A DNA stretch of 16,951 nt from UBA6120 sp964639215 (GTDB lineage: Bacteria > Bacillota_I > Bacilli_A > RFN20 > CAG-826): assembly GCA_964639215.1 (NCBI GenBank), contig CAZXCV010000020.1, positions 1 through 16,951 of the forward strand, in the 5' to 3' direction. This document shows, piece by piece, positions 6,386 through 12,753 of this stretch. Each line of letters opens with the position of its first letter. Position 1 is the first letter of the stretch. A program made the translations under genes and the position numbers. The notes under the pieces were generated by a model. The model was not told the DNA's origin. It saw only the letters and a list, made by a program, of their open reading frames with translations, and did not search any database.

Positions 6386-7427
6386 ACTTCTTTTTTGGTT
6401 GATTGACGACAATTTGTGGAAACGGAATCTCGATTCCATGCGCATCGAGCAACTCTTTAATAAATTGACGCATGCTTCGCTCGATTGCATAATGCTTCTC
6501 ATTTTCGGTTTTAGCCACGGCTCGAATCGTCACACTGCTTTCACCTAACTTAATGACACCGGGGAGCGATGGATCTTCAATCATTTCTTGATGACGTTCA
6601 CGCAATTTCGGCAGTTCGCTCTTCAGTAATTCAAGTGTCTTTTGAATGTCTTCCTGATAAGCGATATCGAATTCTACGACAGCAAGTGAAGGATTTTTCG
6701 AATAATTGATGACGTTGACGACATCACCATTTGTCATCATCCGCACTTCGCCACGCCAGTTACGAATCTTCGTCGTTTTTAACCCGATGTCAATGACTTC
6801 TCCTTTGAAACCAGATACTTCAATCACATCACCGACATCAAAATGCTGTTCGAATACGATAAAGAATCCGGAGATTAAATCGTTGATGAGCTTTTGGGCG
6901 CCAAGACCCACGATTAACCCAACAATCCCAAGTCCGGCTAACGCGGGGAGGACATCAAAGCCCCAAATGGCCAAGCTGACGATAATTGCGATTATCCAAA
7001 CTAAATAGCGGAGAATACTTAACGTAATTTTGCCAATCGTTCGTTTACGTCGCTGTAGTGGTCCTGGGTTACGCCCGATTTGTTTAAATGAAATCTTGGC
7101 AATCCGCAGAAAAACAATGGCAACGCCAAGCGTGATTGCCGTGCCAATCATATTTGGGACACTCGTTGTCACAAATAACTGAATGTCAGTCCAAATATTG
7201 TTAAATAATGCCATGAAGTCAAATGACCAAAGTGCCATTATCCCAATAATTCCTGCCACAAGTAATAAAATCGATGCCAAATATATTAAGATAATCTGAT
7301 GACGTTTCAGCACTTCATCATTTTTCTTCAAGAACCGATGCTCGATGATGAATACGACAACGATGACAACCGCAATAACGATTGTCAGGCTAATATCAAG
7401 AGCTAAGATACCCGTATATAAATGCAT
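6384..7427 (-). CDS. Small-conductance mechanosensitive channel (MscS family)
   Basis: This 347-residue membrane channel protein opens on membrane tension to release solutes in hypo-osmotic shock. Five hydrophobic segments are visible (about 11-29, 44-67, 88-108, 136-156 and the pore-lining 160-190). The pore helix is Gly/Ala-rich, GLGIVGLIVGLGAQ (165-178), and is followed by INDLISGFFIVFEQHFDVGD and the beta domain (ISGFKGEV-like, LKTTKIRNWRGE, MTNGDVVNVINYS), the hallmark of MscS. A C-terminal alpha/beta domain follows to about 340. It has two more N-terminal helices than E. coli MscS, a common variant. The ATG has AAGGAGA upstream. It follows the phosphatase gene on the same strand but has its own promoter overlapping that gene's end. 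Confidence 0.93.
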   Translation of the reverse strand: MHLYTGILALDISLTIVIAVVIVVVFIIEHRFLKKNDEVLKRHQIILIYLASILLLVAGIIGIMALWSFDFMALFNNIWTDIQLFVTTSVPNMIGTAITLGVAIVFLRIAKISFKQIGRNPGPLQRRKRTIGKITLSILRYLVWIIAIIVSLAIWGFDVLPALAGLGIVGLIVGLGAQKLINDLISGFFIVFEQHFDVGDVIEVSGFKGEVIDIGLKTTKIRNWRGEVRMMTNGDVVNVINYSKNPSLAVVEFDIAYQEDIQKTLELLKSELPKLRERHQEMIEDPSLPGVIKLGESSVTIRAVAKTENEKHYAIERSMRQFIKELLDAHGIEIPFPQIVVNQPKKK

Positions 7428-7454
7428 AAAAAATCTCCTTAGTTACAACATTGA

Positions 7455-7463
7455 ATTATACCA
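7455..7463 (-). promoter_or_regulatory. Extended -10 promoter of the MscS gene
   Basis: The - strand reads TGGTATAAT (7463 to 7455), a perfect extended -10 placed just after the phosphatase stop codon and 27 bp before the MscS ATG. The -35 region is poor. This allows MscS to be expressed apart from the phosphatase. Confidence 0.65.
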
Positions 7464-7474
7464 TAAAATATTAG

Positions 7475-8176
7475 TTAATATTTCGATTGATGCAGGAGGC
7501 GACGATAGAGCTGTTCGCGTGTTGCCATCGATATTCCGATGATGTTGAGATAGGTATCAATCGTGTGATACTTCGCGTCAAATAGGGTGAAAAATCGTTC
7601 AATATATTCGCGCTTTGAAGCTCCAAGATATGATGGAAAGGATGGATCGATTGATTGCATGAATGGAATCTTTTTATCAATTAAGGATGATGAAAGTTCG
7701 TAATCATCCGCAATGATGGAGCGTGGAACACCCGCCAGTTCCAGTAAGATAAATGTCACCATTCCGGTTCGATCTTTACCCGCTGAACAATTGTAGATGA
7801 CGCCTTGGGGAGCCTTAGCAATCGTTTCTAAGATTGCTTTAAAGGTGTCATGGTGATCAAGCATCGACAAATAAAGTTCTGGCACTTGTTCTTCATTAAG
7901 CGGAATATCGCTACCTTCGACAATCGGAATCTGATGATATGCAAAACGCTGGTCATCACGGAAAGATGATCGATATTTATTAGCAACGCGTGGTGTCCGC
8001 AAATCAATCGAAGTCGTAATCCCTAAATCATATAAGTAATCAAGTTCTGCTCGTAGTAAATGGTTAGGGGCATCACTACGAATAAAGCGGCCTGGTTTTA
8101 TTTCAAGGCCGGTTAAAGTGGGGTACCCACCGAGGTCACGCGTATTCAGGGTCCGGTAAAAATCAATTTTTATCAT
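7475..8176 (-). CDS. Protein tyrosine/dual-specificity phosphatase (MptpB-like)
   Basis: This 233-residue phosphatase has the P-loop NCSAGKDRTGM, with nucleophile C130 and phosphate-binding R136; the Lys-Asp inside the loop is the GKDRTG variant of the MptpB/IphP-type family, reported for enzymes acting on phosphotyrosine, phosphoserine or phosphoinositides. The N-terminal signature NTRDLGGYPT (11-20), RFIRSDAPNHL (30-40) and SIDLRTPR (56-63) is standard for the family. No signal peptide or membrane segment is seen, so it is cytosolic or released by another route. The ATG at 8176 has only a weak purine stretch upstream (AAGAT). Neighbouring MscS follows on the same strand but has its own promoter. 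The substrate is unknown. Confidence 0.9.
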   Translation of the reverse strand: MIKIDFYRTLNTRDLGGYPTLTGLEIKPGRFIRSDAPNHLLRAELDYLYDLGITTSIDLRTPRVANKYRSSFRDDQRFAYHQIPIVEGSDIPLNEEQVPELYLSMLDHHDTFKAILETIAKAPQGVIYNCSAGKDRTGMVTFILLELAGVPRSIIADDYELSSSLIDKKIPFMQSIDPSFPSYLGASKREYIERFFTLFDAKYHTIDTYLNIIGISMATREQLYRRLLHQSKY

Positions 8177-8211
8177 TAATATATATCTTACAAGTTAAAT
8201 GATGAATTTGA

Positions 8212-8220
8212 TGATATAAT
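8212..8220 (+). promoter_or_regulatory. Candidate extended -10 promoter upstream of the 69-residue ORF
   Basis: TGATATAAT at 8212-8220 is a perfect extended -10 on the + strand. The next + gene starts at 8363, so it would give a leader of about 135 nt. No -35 match is evident. Confidence 0.4.
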
Positions 8221-8362
8221 GCGTAAATTCTCACAAATTAAGTGTCCCATCTAAAACTTAAATGTATTAGCTCTGAAATTAACAAATTATAGTGAGATAA
8301 TATCGAGGTAAATTCATTGATTTAAGCATAACAGCGCTCAAAATCATTTAGAGGACATTCAT

Positions 8363-8572
8363 ATGAATGAACCAATTAAATACACGATTATCACAGTTGA
8401 AAGTTATCTGTTTGGATGGGAGACGAAATATTTTTATCTTCCGAAAATATCTTCACTAAATATCGGCGATGTCATTATTAGTAAATCTGGAAAGCATTAT
8501 CGCATCATCGACGGAACAACGCCACTAGAACTAAGTGCAATTGATTTATCTAAGTACACGTTATTTGAATAA
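8363..8572 (+). CDS. Small protein of unknown function
   Basis: I do not recognise this 69-residue protein. It has no membrane segment or signal peptide and is rich in predicted beta strands: YTIITVES (8-15), TKYFYLP (21-27), GDVIISKSGKHYRIIDG (35-51). The GDVIIS...KHYRII pattern resembles small beta-barrel folds, but no family is assignable. Support for its being real is a clean ribosome binding site (AGAGGA at about 8350-8355), an ATG at good spacing and an extended -10 further upstream. It stands alone between two - strand units. No terminator is clear on its strand other than the weak reverse reading of the tRNA-Ala hairpin. Confidence 0.55.
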   Translation: MNEPIKYTIITVESYLFGWETKYFYLPKISSLNIGDVIISKSGKHYRIIDGTTPLELSAIDLSKYTLFE

Positions 8573-8625
8573 CAAAACGATCATTAGCAACTTTTACCCA
8601 TCAAGATAAAGATGATGATAATTCA

Positions 8626-8679
8626 TATAAAAAATCCCTCCTGGACCAACCACATCGGCAGTATCATTATGAGGGATTT
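8626..8679 (-). terminator. Probable terminator after tRNA-Ala
   Basis: The 9-bp stem gagggattt (8671-8679) pairs with aaatccctc (8632-8640) across a 30-nt loop, and the - strand then continues with T's. It starts 11 bp beyond the tRNA 3' end. The loop is unusually long for a terminator, which lowers confidence. Confidence 0.55.
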
Positions 8680-8689
8680 ATTCGTAAGA

Positions 8690-8765
8690 TGGTGGAGCTG
8701 ACGAGGATCGAACTCGCTACCTCTTCCATGCCATGGAAGCGCTCTCCCAGATGAGCTACAGCCCC
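8690..8765 (-). tRNA. tRNA-Ala (anticodon GGC)
   Basis: A standard 76-nt cloverleaf with encoded CCA. The acceptor stem GGGGCTG/CAGCTCC contains the G3-U70 wobble pair that specifies alanine. The anticodon stem CTTCC/GGAAG encloses ATGGCAT, giving GGC. The D arm GCTC/GAGC and T arm GCGAG/CTCGT are intact. It has its own promoter. Confidence 0.97.
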
Positions 8766-8778
8766 AAATCGCTTACAT

Positions 8779-8807
8779 ACTTTAGCAAATGTGCTTGATA
8801 ATTTCAA
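8779..8807 (-). promoter_or_regulatory. Promoter of tRNA-Ala
   Basis: On the - strand TTGAAA (8807-8802) is followed after exactly 17 bp by TAAAGT (8784-8779), which also carries an extended TG element. The tRNA 5' end is 13 bp further on. Confidence 0.7.
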
Positions 8808-8938
8808 TCAAAAAAGATTAATTGACGATAATTTTTGTGTGTTATTTTCACTTGGTAACTTTATACACATCCTCGCGTAAACGAAACCAAAATATGCCAA
8901 GTTAATATTTTTAATTTATGAAGCAATTCATCACGTCA

Positions 8939-9796
8939 TTAAAATAATAAATAAGTATCAAGTGAGGCTGTCTGTAAGACGATTTTTCCTTCGATCACGA
9001 TGTAACTATCAACGGTGTCATCATCCATTAAGGCATTATAAATATCCGCGGCTTGAGTAGTCGTGGCAAAAACTTCCATCATCACCCAACGCGTATATTC
9101 AGGCACATAGCCTTGATAAAATCCAGTCATGGTAACCGTCAGCCCATAATTAGTAAAGTAACTTTCTTCACGATAATCCCAGGTACCTTGATCATTATTA
9201 CCAGCTAGATTACTATAGCCAGCATTATATAAAATAGTGAGCATCTCATTTTCTGTTTTATAAGTGCTACTAGAACTACTGCTACTACTGACATTATTGC
9301 TTGAACTTATCGATGAAGACGAGCCCGTGCTAGTAGCACTACTCGTTGTAATGAGACTACTTGAACTTGCACTAATCGTTATCTGAAAAGCCAAATACGT
9401 TGTATTTGAACTAGTGTGTAAGACGACATTACCATTAATTGCGACATATCCGAATACATTATCAGTAATTAACGCATTATAAAAAGCGATTGCATCACTA
9501 GTCGATGCAAAGACAACAATCATCGCCCAACGTTCATCTTCGTTGACATAACCTTGATAAAAACCGGTCACATCTAGTTCGAGGTCATAATCAGTCGCGA
9601 TTTTATTCTCATAGTATGCATATTGCGACGGTGTATTGTTCTCATCAAGGTTCGTATAACCTTCGTCTGCCATCATCGTTAAAACTGTGATGATTGGTGA
9701 ATTTAATCTTGAATCGACGCGATCTGTGAATTGTCGGCAAGAAGCAAGCATTAACGTCAAGGTTAATAAGGCACCAAGTTGATAGATTTTTTTCAT
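8939..9796 (-). CDS. Lipoprotein with a tandemly duplicated domain of unknown function
   Basis: This 285-residue protein begins with a lipoprotein signal (KK, hydrophobic 7-17, lipobox LASC with C20). Two copies of a domain of about 100 residues follow: residues 37-138 and 185-285. Both contain TGFYQGYV, then RW.M, VFA, A..YNAL, G.(I/V)VL.T and YL.F at matching spacing. They are joined by a serine-dominated linker (about 141-178). I do not recognise the domain; the DUF-like repeat has mixed alpha/beta character and conserved aromatic residues. Being lipid-anchored, it acts on the outer face of the membrane. The ATG at 9796 is chosen over an upstream TTG (9808) because GGAGAG (9800-9805) precedes it and overlaps the alternative start. 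It is a single-gene unit with its own TATAAT. Confidence 0.8.
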   Translation of the reverse strand: MKKIYQLGALLTLTLMLASCRQFTDRVDSRLNSPIITVLTMMADEGYTNLDENNTPSQYAYYENKIATDYDLELDVTGFYQGYVNEDERWAMIVVFASTSDAIAFYNALITDNVFGYVAINGNVVLHTSSNTTYLAFQITISASSSSLITTSSATSTGSSSSISSSNNVSSSSSSSSTYKTENEMLTILYNAGYSNLAGNNDQGTWDYREESYFTNYGLTVTMTGFYQGYVPEYTRWVMMEVFATTTQAADIYNALMDDDTVDSYIVIEGKIVLQTASLDTYLLF

Positions 9797-9825
9797 GGTT
9801 CTCTCCAAGTGTTGTTCTTAATTCG

Positions 9826-9831
9826 ATTATA
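9826..9831 (-). promoter_or_regulatory. -10 element of the duplicated-domain lipoprotein gene
   Basis: A perfect TATAAT on the - strand lies 29 bp before the ATG. No convincing -35 (GATGAA at 17 bp spacing) and no TG extension were found. Confidence 0.5.
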
Positions 9832-9870
9832 GCGAAAAATCAGCAGTGTTCATCTTTATTTGTCTTACAT

Positions 9871-9892
9871 AAAAAACTCCCTCGTGGGAGTT
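9871..9892 (-). terminator. Terminator of the XRE-regulator operon
   Basis: A 7-bp GC-rich stem, 9875-9881 with 9886-9892 (aactccc / gggagtt), has a 4-nt loop and is followed on the - strand by T's (9871-9876). It overlaps the regulator stop codon. Confidence 0.9.
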
Positions 9893-10715
9893 AATCGTCT
9901 TTCTTGTCAACTCCGACTTCATCGAGTCGGATCTCCGCTCCATCAATCGTGATTGTTTTATTTTTTAACCATAGTTTTTCTAGTGGTCGGAAAGCGATGT
10001 AGAAAATCGGGATGGTGACGAAGATGACCCATAACGGATGCCATAAATTCGTTTGAAAGCCGACGAATAAGAAGACGGCGGTGACAATCACGGGATAAGA
10101 TAATTTCGTAATGCGCCGATAGGCAATCGCTGAGACGATTGATTCGGCAATTGGAATCAGGAGGAAGATAATCCAAGCGGGATGCCATAATCCTAGTAAT
10201 GATCCTAATAAAATATAGGTAATGACACAGATTAGCGAGGATAGTCCGGCGACTAATTCGCGTGTTTTTTTAATCTTTCCCTCGATTTTGGTATCGCCGA
10301 TATGGATGCCCCCCGGACCGATACGGACGTTTGTGTCACCATCGATGATATTTAATCCGGCGCCCGAGATGTGAACTTCTTCTTTATCATCAATCACATG
10401 GATGCCGTCTTCACCGATGTGGACAAAGCTTTTTTTCTTGCCTTCGTCAGCATCGTGCATTGGTGATTGTTGCTCGCTCGGTCGTTCTTTATCGATGATA
10501 TCTTCAATCGGAGCGTCATTATGTAGCAACTCGTCAAGCGAGATATTATAGATTTTTGCGAGACAAATTAAGTTATCAGTGTCCGGGGATGCTTCCGCGC
10601 GTTCCCATTTACTAACGGCTTGGCGCGATAGTCCAAGTTTTCCCGCAAGTTCTTCTTGTGACAAATTGTTCCTTTTGCGTAGTTCAACTAATCGATTTGC
10701 AATCTCAATATTCAT
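9891..10715 (-). CDS. XRE-type transcription regulator with beta repeats and membrane helices
   Basis: This 274-residue protein has an N-terminal XRE/Cro helix-turn-helix at 6-62 (LSQEELAGKLGLSRQAVSKW is the classic motif). An acidic linker follows, then short repeats resembling beta-solenoid turns (VHIGEDGIHVID 98-109, VHISGAGLNIIDG 114-126, VRIGPGGIHIGD 130-141). It ends with hydrophobic helices at about 155-175, 179-198, 207-222 and 226-243, and a short cytoplasmic tail. The helix pairs share a duplicated LWHPxW..F..IP motif (176-188, 224-236). This suggests a membrane-tethered regulator that responds to envelope state, as an inference. The ATG at 10715 is chosen because AAGGAG is at 10725-10730; the frame is open further upstream but there overlaps the 41-residue ORF. 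It ends at a strong terminator. Confidence 0.85.
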   Translation of the reverse strand: MNIEIANRLVELRKRNNLSQEELAGKLGLSRQAVSKWERAEASPDTDNLICLAKIYNISLDELLHNDAPIEDIIDKERPSEQQSPMHDADEGKKKSFVHIGEDGIHVIDDKEEVHISGAGLNIIDGDTNVRIGPGGIHIGDTKIEGKIKKTRELVAGLSSLICVITYILLGSLLGLWHPAWIIFLLIPIAESIVSAIAYRRITKLSYPVIVTAVFLFVGFQTNLWHPLWVIFVTIPIFYIAFRPLEKLWLKNKTITIDGAEIRLDEVGVDKKDD

Positions 10716-10830
10716 GATGTTTGGCTCCTTCGTATGTGTTGCGGTCTTCCGGATCTTCGAAGGCCGGGGCTGGCCACAATCCTTGATGATCAATTGAGTA
10801 GATGTTACGCGTGGTGAGTTCTGTATTCAT
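10705..10830 (-). CDS. 41-residue hydrophilic peptide upstream of and overlapping the XRE regulator gene
   Basis: Reading the - strand from ATG 10830 gives 41 codons and a TGA stop that overlaps the first 11 bases of the regulator gene in another frame. The ribosome binding site AAAGGAG (10841-10847) is strong and at correct spacing. The peptide begins MNTELTTRNIYSIDHQ, has a central LWPAPAF and a charged, His-rich end (GAKHHEY). It has no signal or membrane segment, and I know no family for it. The overlap implies translational coupling to the regulator, so it could be a leader peptide, a small partner of the regulator or simply a coupling device. It is short enough to be missed by routine gene calling. 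Confidence 0.65.
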   Translation of the reverse strand: MNTELTTRNIYSIDHQGLWPAPAFEDPEDRNTYEGAKHHEY

Positions 10831-11146
10831 GGTTTTGTCGCTCCTTTCTCGACCACCTATATCTTAGGATGGACGGCGCGGTTGCGACCACCAACTCTAC
10901 TTTTCAAAGCACACGATTTTCCGCAACTATTGGTTGCAAATTAAATATTAGCACAAGAAAAATCCAATATTGTGAGTTTTAAGGTAATGTTTTTCAATTA
11001 ACTATGACTACGATGTTAACCATATCGTTCGTATGACTAAGATGAATCATTTCCAATGCTTTTCCATCATTACGAAATATCGTTTTTTAAGAATAATCAT
11101 TAATATCTTGCTTACTATCTTGTCTACCAATCTGTCGAGACCAAAT
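10831..11146. other. Gene-free region with leader and putative promoter/operator of the small-ORF / XRE unit
   Basis: No credible gene is seen in this 316-bp interval. On the - strand it holds a possible extended -10 TGCTAATAT (10953-10945), the palindrome listed separately, and a direct repeat GGTGGTCG (10892 to 10885 and 10857 to 10850 on the - strand), the second copy just before the ribosome binding site. The part from about 10980 to 11146 shows nothing beyond ordinary AT-rich sequence. Confidence 0.4.
10923..10937. promoter_or_regulatory. Candidate operator palindrome for the XRE regulator
   Basis: GCAAC at 10923-10927 is inverted as GTTGC at 10933-10937 around 5 bp. It begins about 8 bp downstream of the possible -10 (10945-10950), where a repressor could cover the transcription start. 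Another GGTTGC half-site is at 10880-10885. Autoregulation is common in XRE proteins; its use here is inferred. Confidence 0.4.
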
Positions 11147-11170
11147 AAAAAAGCCTTGATAAACAAGACT
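11147..11170 (-). terminator. Terminator after tRNA-Arg
   Basis: On the - strand AGTCTTG pairs with CAAGGCT (11164-11170 with 11152-11158, one G-T pair) around a 5-nt loop and is followed by T's (11147-11152). It begins 14 bp beyond the tRNA 3' end. Confidence 0.75.
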
Positions 11171-11183
11171 TCAGTATTTACTA

Positions 11184-11260
11184 TGGCGCGCTTGAGACGA
11201 TTCGAACGTCCGACTTTCACCTTAGGAGGGTGATACTCTATCCAGCTGAGTTACAAGCGC
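11184..11260 (-). tRNA. tRNA-Arg (anticodon CCT)
   Basis: A 77-nt cloverleaf with encoded CCA. Acceptor GCGCTTG pairs with CAAGCGC, discriminator G. The anticodon stem TCACC/GGTGA encloses CTCCTAA, giving CCT for AGG codons. The D arm ACTC/GAGT and T arm GGACG/CGTCT are intact. It lies 32 bp after the permease stop; TGTTATATT (11278 to 11270) may be its own extended -10. Confidence 0.96.
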
Positions 11261-11292
11261 AGCACCATTAATATAACAAATTAGTGCACACG

Positions 11293-12588
11293 CTAAAACA
11301 TTAAACTTAAGCCTAATAAACTGATGAGCATCAGTGGTAATGAGATGGCAATCCCATATTTAAGAAACGATGTATACGAATATTGAATGCCCTCTTTCTT
11401 CAGGATAGCCATCCACATAATCCCAGCCAGCGCTCCGATTGGAGAAAGAATCGCTCCAAGGTTAGATCCGATAATGGTCGCATAGACACTTGGAATGCTC
11501 AACGTAGCGTTTGAAGCAAGTACTTCGGTGAAAAGAATGCTCATTGGGATGTTATTAATAACATTTGAGAAGATAAACGAACTAAAGCCATAACTGAACA
11601 ACGGACTAATCGAGGTCAAACTTTTCGCAATCAGGAGCGGTACATCAAATTTATCAAGCGCGACGACGAATAACGTCATCGAGAGCATGAATGGAATAAT
11701 CGTATATGGAATCCGCTTCAATACTTTTATTAGTACCGTATTCTTCTTCCGCTTTATTAACAAATAAACTAGGGTCACCACAAATAAGCTAATGGCACCA
11801 CTCAGCGTTAACGCCCACATTTCAAGGCCGGTATAACTCGATATCGCGATTAGAATGGTCGAAACGCCTAAGTGGGCAAGACCAATTACCATTAATCCTC
11901 GATCAGGAGGTAGTATTCGTGACGCTGGCGCGAGTTGTGTCGTCAGCATGCGCTTAAAAATGATCCGCATAAGACCATATGAGACAAGCCCGGTCGTCAG
12001 TGTTGGGATTGCCATCACCAAGAAATAGGGGAAGAAATCGATTCCGAATGAAGTCGCTAAATAAATATTGGTCGGGTTACCAATGATTAACAGCATGCTC
12101 CACGTATTCGCGGCGACAAACTCAGACACGAGATAAGGAAGTGGATTAATTTTCGCGCTTTTAGCAAAATAAATGATAAATGGCGTCAACGTCAAGATGA
12201 CGATGTCATTAGCAGTAAAAACAGTCAAGATGGCCGTGAGAACGTAAAAAGAGGTGAACAGTGCTTTTTGTGATTGCTTCGCGTGGTTGGCAACAAGCGA
12301 AGCGACATAAGCAAAAAATCCGATTTCATCAAGAAATATCGAAAAGATGGTGAATGAGATAAAAAGTGTCAGAATCTTTATCGGATTGATGAGCGATTGG
12401 CCAAAAATACCATCGCGCGCCTCAGTTAAGGTCATGACATTAAATAGGAGTAATGACGAAGCCCCAATTAAGGCAATCAGCCAATAGGGGGAAATCTTAT
12501 AGCGCCCAACTTTGATTGATGGAAAAAAGATGATCGAACCGATCATCATTAATATCGTAATTACGCTAATCGTAAGCGCAAGTGTCAT
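11293..12588 (-). CDS. ArsB/NhaD-type ion transporter permease
   Basis: This 431-residue integral membrane protein has about 10-12 transmembrane helices and belongs to the ion transporter superfamily that includes ArsB, NhaD and the SLC13/CitM carriers. The two inverted re-entrant signatures are visible: TANDIVILTLTPF (125-137) with IIGNPTNIYLA (168-178), and INNIPMSILF (344-353) with GSNLGAILSPIGALAGIMW (374-392). The last closely mirrors the GANLGP..TPIGSLA segment of ArsB. No arsR, arsC or metal-binding gene is nearby, so arsenite export is not supported; a small anion or Na+/H+ exchange is equally possible. The ATG at 12588 has a modest GGGATG site. A good promoter lies in the divergent interval, and tRNA-Arg follows at 32 bp. 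Confidence 0.85.
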   Translation of the reverse strand: MTLALTISVITILMMIGSIIFFPSIKVGRYKISPYWLIALIGASSLLLFNVMTLTEARDGIFGQSLINPIKILTLFISFTIFSIFLDEIGFFAYVASLVANHAKQSQKALFTSFYVLTAILTVFTANDIVILTLTPFIIYFAKSAKINPLPYLVSEFVAANTWSMLLIIGNPTNIYLATSFGIDFFPYFLVMAIPTLTTGLVSYGLMRIIFKRMLTTQLAPASRILPPDRGLMVIGLAHLGVSTILIAISSYTGLEMWALTLSGAISLFVVTLVYLLIKRKKNTVLIKVLKRIPYTIIPFMLSMTLFVVALDKFDVPLLIAKSLTSISPLFSYGFSSFIFSNVINNIPMSILFTEVLASNATLSIPSVYATIIGSNLGAILSPIGALAGIMWMAILKKEGIQYSYTSFLKYGIAISLPLMLISLLGLSLMF

Positions 12589-12642
12589 ATGTCACATCCC
12601 GCGTGATTGATTTTGTTGATTAGTCACACCATCGCGGCTCAT

Positions 12643-12672
12643 ATTATAGCCACGAAGAAAATATTTTGTAAA
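12643..12672 (-). promoter_or_regulatory. Promoter of the ArsB/NhaD-type permease
   Basis: On the - strand TTTACA (12672-12667) is followed by 18 bp and TATAAT (12648-12643), a near-consensus pair 54 bp before the permease ATG. The promoter of the divergent diguanylate cyclase gene is not clear within the same 165-bp interval. Confidence 0.65.
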
Positions 12673-12753
12673 GATATTTACAATTGGTAGATATAACATT
12701 TAACATAAGTTAATATTTTAAATGTCGCAACCTACTGTGAAAGCGAGTGACTC

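Noticed and set aside
8626..8690. T-box or other riboswitch near tRNA-Ala
   Set aside because: No T-box antiterminator motif or specifier structure is seen, and no aminoacyl-tRNA synthetase or transport gene follows on that strand.
9230..9375. CRISPR-like or microsatellite repeat in the serine-codon tract
   Set aside because: The repetition is irregular Ser codons of the linker inside a clear reading frame; there are no fixed repeats and spacers.
9797..9808. TTG start giving four extra residues on the duplicated-domain lipoprotein
   Set aside because: These bases contain the ribosome binding site of the ATG at 9796, and the signal peptide begins properly there.
11033..11233. A + strand ORF of 66 codons with a possible start at 11033
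   Set aside because: It runs through the terminator and most of tRNA-Arg on the opposite strand, with no protein-like character.
11293..12588. Arsenite resistance locus
   Set aside because: The permease has ArsB-like motifs, but no arsR, arsC, arsA or arsenic chaperone gene is adjacent, and the superfamily has many substrates.
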